Below are positions 5,420 through 6,191 of a stretch of 6,191 bases of DNA, one piece after another (position 1 is the stretch's first letter; each line of letters begins with the position of its first letter). Made by a program: the position numbers and the translations under genes. The notes below the pieces were generated by a model, which made no database searches, was not told the origin of the DNA, and worked only from the letters and a program-made list of their open reading frames with translations. The stretch is from Massilia sp. (GTDB taxonomy: Bacteria > Pseudomonadota > Gammaproteobacteria > Burkholderiales > Burkholderiaceae_D), in assembly GCA_003520365.1 (NCBI GenBank), contig DOUW01000443.1:1-6191 (forward strand), given 5' to 3'.

Positions 5420-6191
5420 ATGCAGAAACCCCAGATCCCGGTAGACGAAGCAAAACGCCTGGCGGCGCTGTATGCAACCGAACTCTTCGGCACCGGCCCG
5501 GAGGAAGCCTTCGACCGCATCACCCGCCTGGCGACCAAGCTGCTCGACGTGCCGACCGCCCTGGTCTCGCTGGTCGGCAGCGATATCCAATGGTTCAAGT
5601 CGCGCTGCGGCCTGGCGGCCCAGTCGACCTCGCGCGACATGTCGTTCTGCGGCCACGCCATCCTCAGCGACGCGCCGCTGGTGGTCGAGGACGCCACCCT
5701 GGACGCGCGTTTCGCCGACAATCCGCTCGTGACCGGCCCGCCCCATATCCGCTTCTACGCCGGCGTGCCGCTGCACTCGGTCGAACGCGACAAGCTGGGC
5801 ACGCTGTGCGTGATCGACACCCGCCCACGCCACTTCCGCGCCGAGCAGTTATCGCAACTGCACGAGCTGGCGCGCATGGTCGAGGAGCTGATCTACCACC
5901 GCCAGCTGGCGCGCGCCGCCCAGGAACTGCACGAACAATTGCTGCACAACGCCGCGCATGCGCCGGTGCCGGCCGCCGCCGGCCAGGTGAAATACCTGCT
6001 GACCCACGACGCGCTGACCGGCCTGGCCAACCGCCAGGCGCTGCTGCGCACGATAGCCGAGAGCATTCCGGCCTGGCAGGCGGCCGGCGCCGGCGCGGTC
6101 GTGACCTGCCTGAACCTGGACCGCTTCAAGCGGGTCAACGAAGTGCTCGGCCACGTGGCGGGCGACCAGGCCCTGGTGGCGGTCACGCGCG
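5420..6191 (+). CDS. GAF-GGDEF domain signalling protein, 3' end outside the window
   Basis: Only 257 codons are present and the reading frame is open at the right edge. Residues about 25-160 form a GAF sensor domain of the kind often found before GGDEF domains: QWFKSRCGL (57-65), RDMSFCGHAIL (72-82), PLVVEDATLDARF (86-98), FYAGVPL (112-118) and LGTLCVID (126-133). A helical linker (about 140-190) follows. The GGDEF domain starts with HDALTGLANR (196-205) and LNLDRFKRVNEVLGH (231-245) plus GDQAL. GGDEF domains make c-di-GMP from two GTP; whether this one is active cannot be judged because the GG(D/E)EF loop is missing. N232 replaces the usual first metal-binding Asp. An EAL domain may follow, as this motif style is common in GGDEF-EAL proteins. 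The ATG has GGTGA ten bases upstream. There is no membrane segment in the visible part. Confidence 0.9.
   Translation, partial: MQKPQIPVDEAKRLAALYATELFGTGPEEAFDRITRLATKLLDVPTALVSLVGSDIQWFKSRCGLAAQSTSRDMSFCGHAILSDAPLVVEDATLDARFADNPLVTGPPHIRFYAGVPLHSVERDKLGTLCVIDTRPRHFRAEQLSQLHELARMVEELIYHRQLARAAQELHEQLLHNAAHAPVPAAAGQVKYLLTHDALTGLANRQALLRTIAESIPAWQAAGAGAVVTCLNLDRFKRVNEVLGHVAGDQALVAVTR

Overview
The window is GC-rich chromosomal DNA from a motile Gram-negative bacterium. The short flagellin, the fliC-flaG-fliD order, the type of TPR-glycosyltransferase protein and the codon use best fit a betaproteobacterium of the Oxalobacteraceae (Massilia/Duganella/Telluria-like). The genus is inferred from gene style and was not tested by search.

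Left half, minus strand (positions 1-2843): a late flagellar filament operon read right to left. A good sigma-28 (FliA) type promoter at 2817-2843, backed by an A/T tract, drives fliC (flagellin, 273 aa). A perfect 11-bp GC-rich hairpin at 1859-1883 separates fliC from flaG (117 aa). fliD (filament cap, 450 aa) follows, and an intrinsic terminator at 24-51 closes the unit. All three genes have Shine-Dalgarno sequences 5-6 bases before ATG.

Middle, plus strand (2844-5278): diverging from fliC is a 728-residue protein with 12 regular 34-residue TPRs plus one degenerate repeat, fused to a C-terminal GT-B/GT9-like glycosyltransferase domain. Its position next to flagellin, and an OGT-like asparagine ladder in the TPRs, suggest a flagellin O-glycosyltransferase of the FlmG kind. 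This is the main functional hypothesis of the window. A GC-rich hairpin follows the gene.

Right end, plus strand (5279-6191): a 117-base element bounded by an 11-bp perfect inverted repeat lies immediately before a truncated gene for a GAF-GGDEF signalling protein. The inverted repeat and the nested stems inside it could form a three-way-junction RNA leader overlapping the ribosome-binding region; alternatively it is a small mobile element. The GGDEF part runs off the window and shows Asn where the first metal-binding Asp is expected.

Together the window holds filament synthesis (FliC, FlaG, FliD), a probable filament-modifying enzyme and a c-di-GMP-type sensor protein. No tRNA, rRNA, CRISPR array or insertion sequence was seen.
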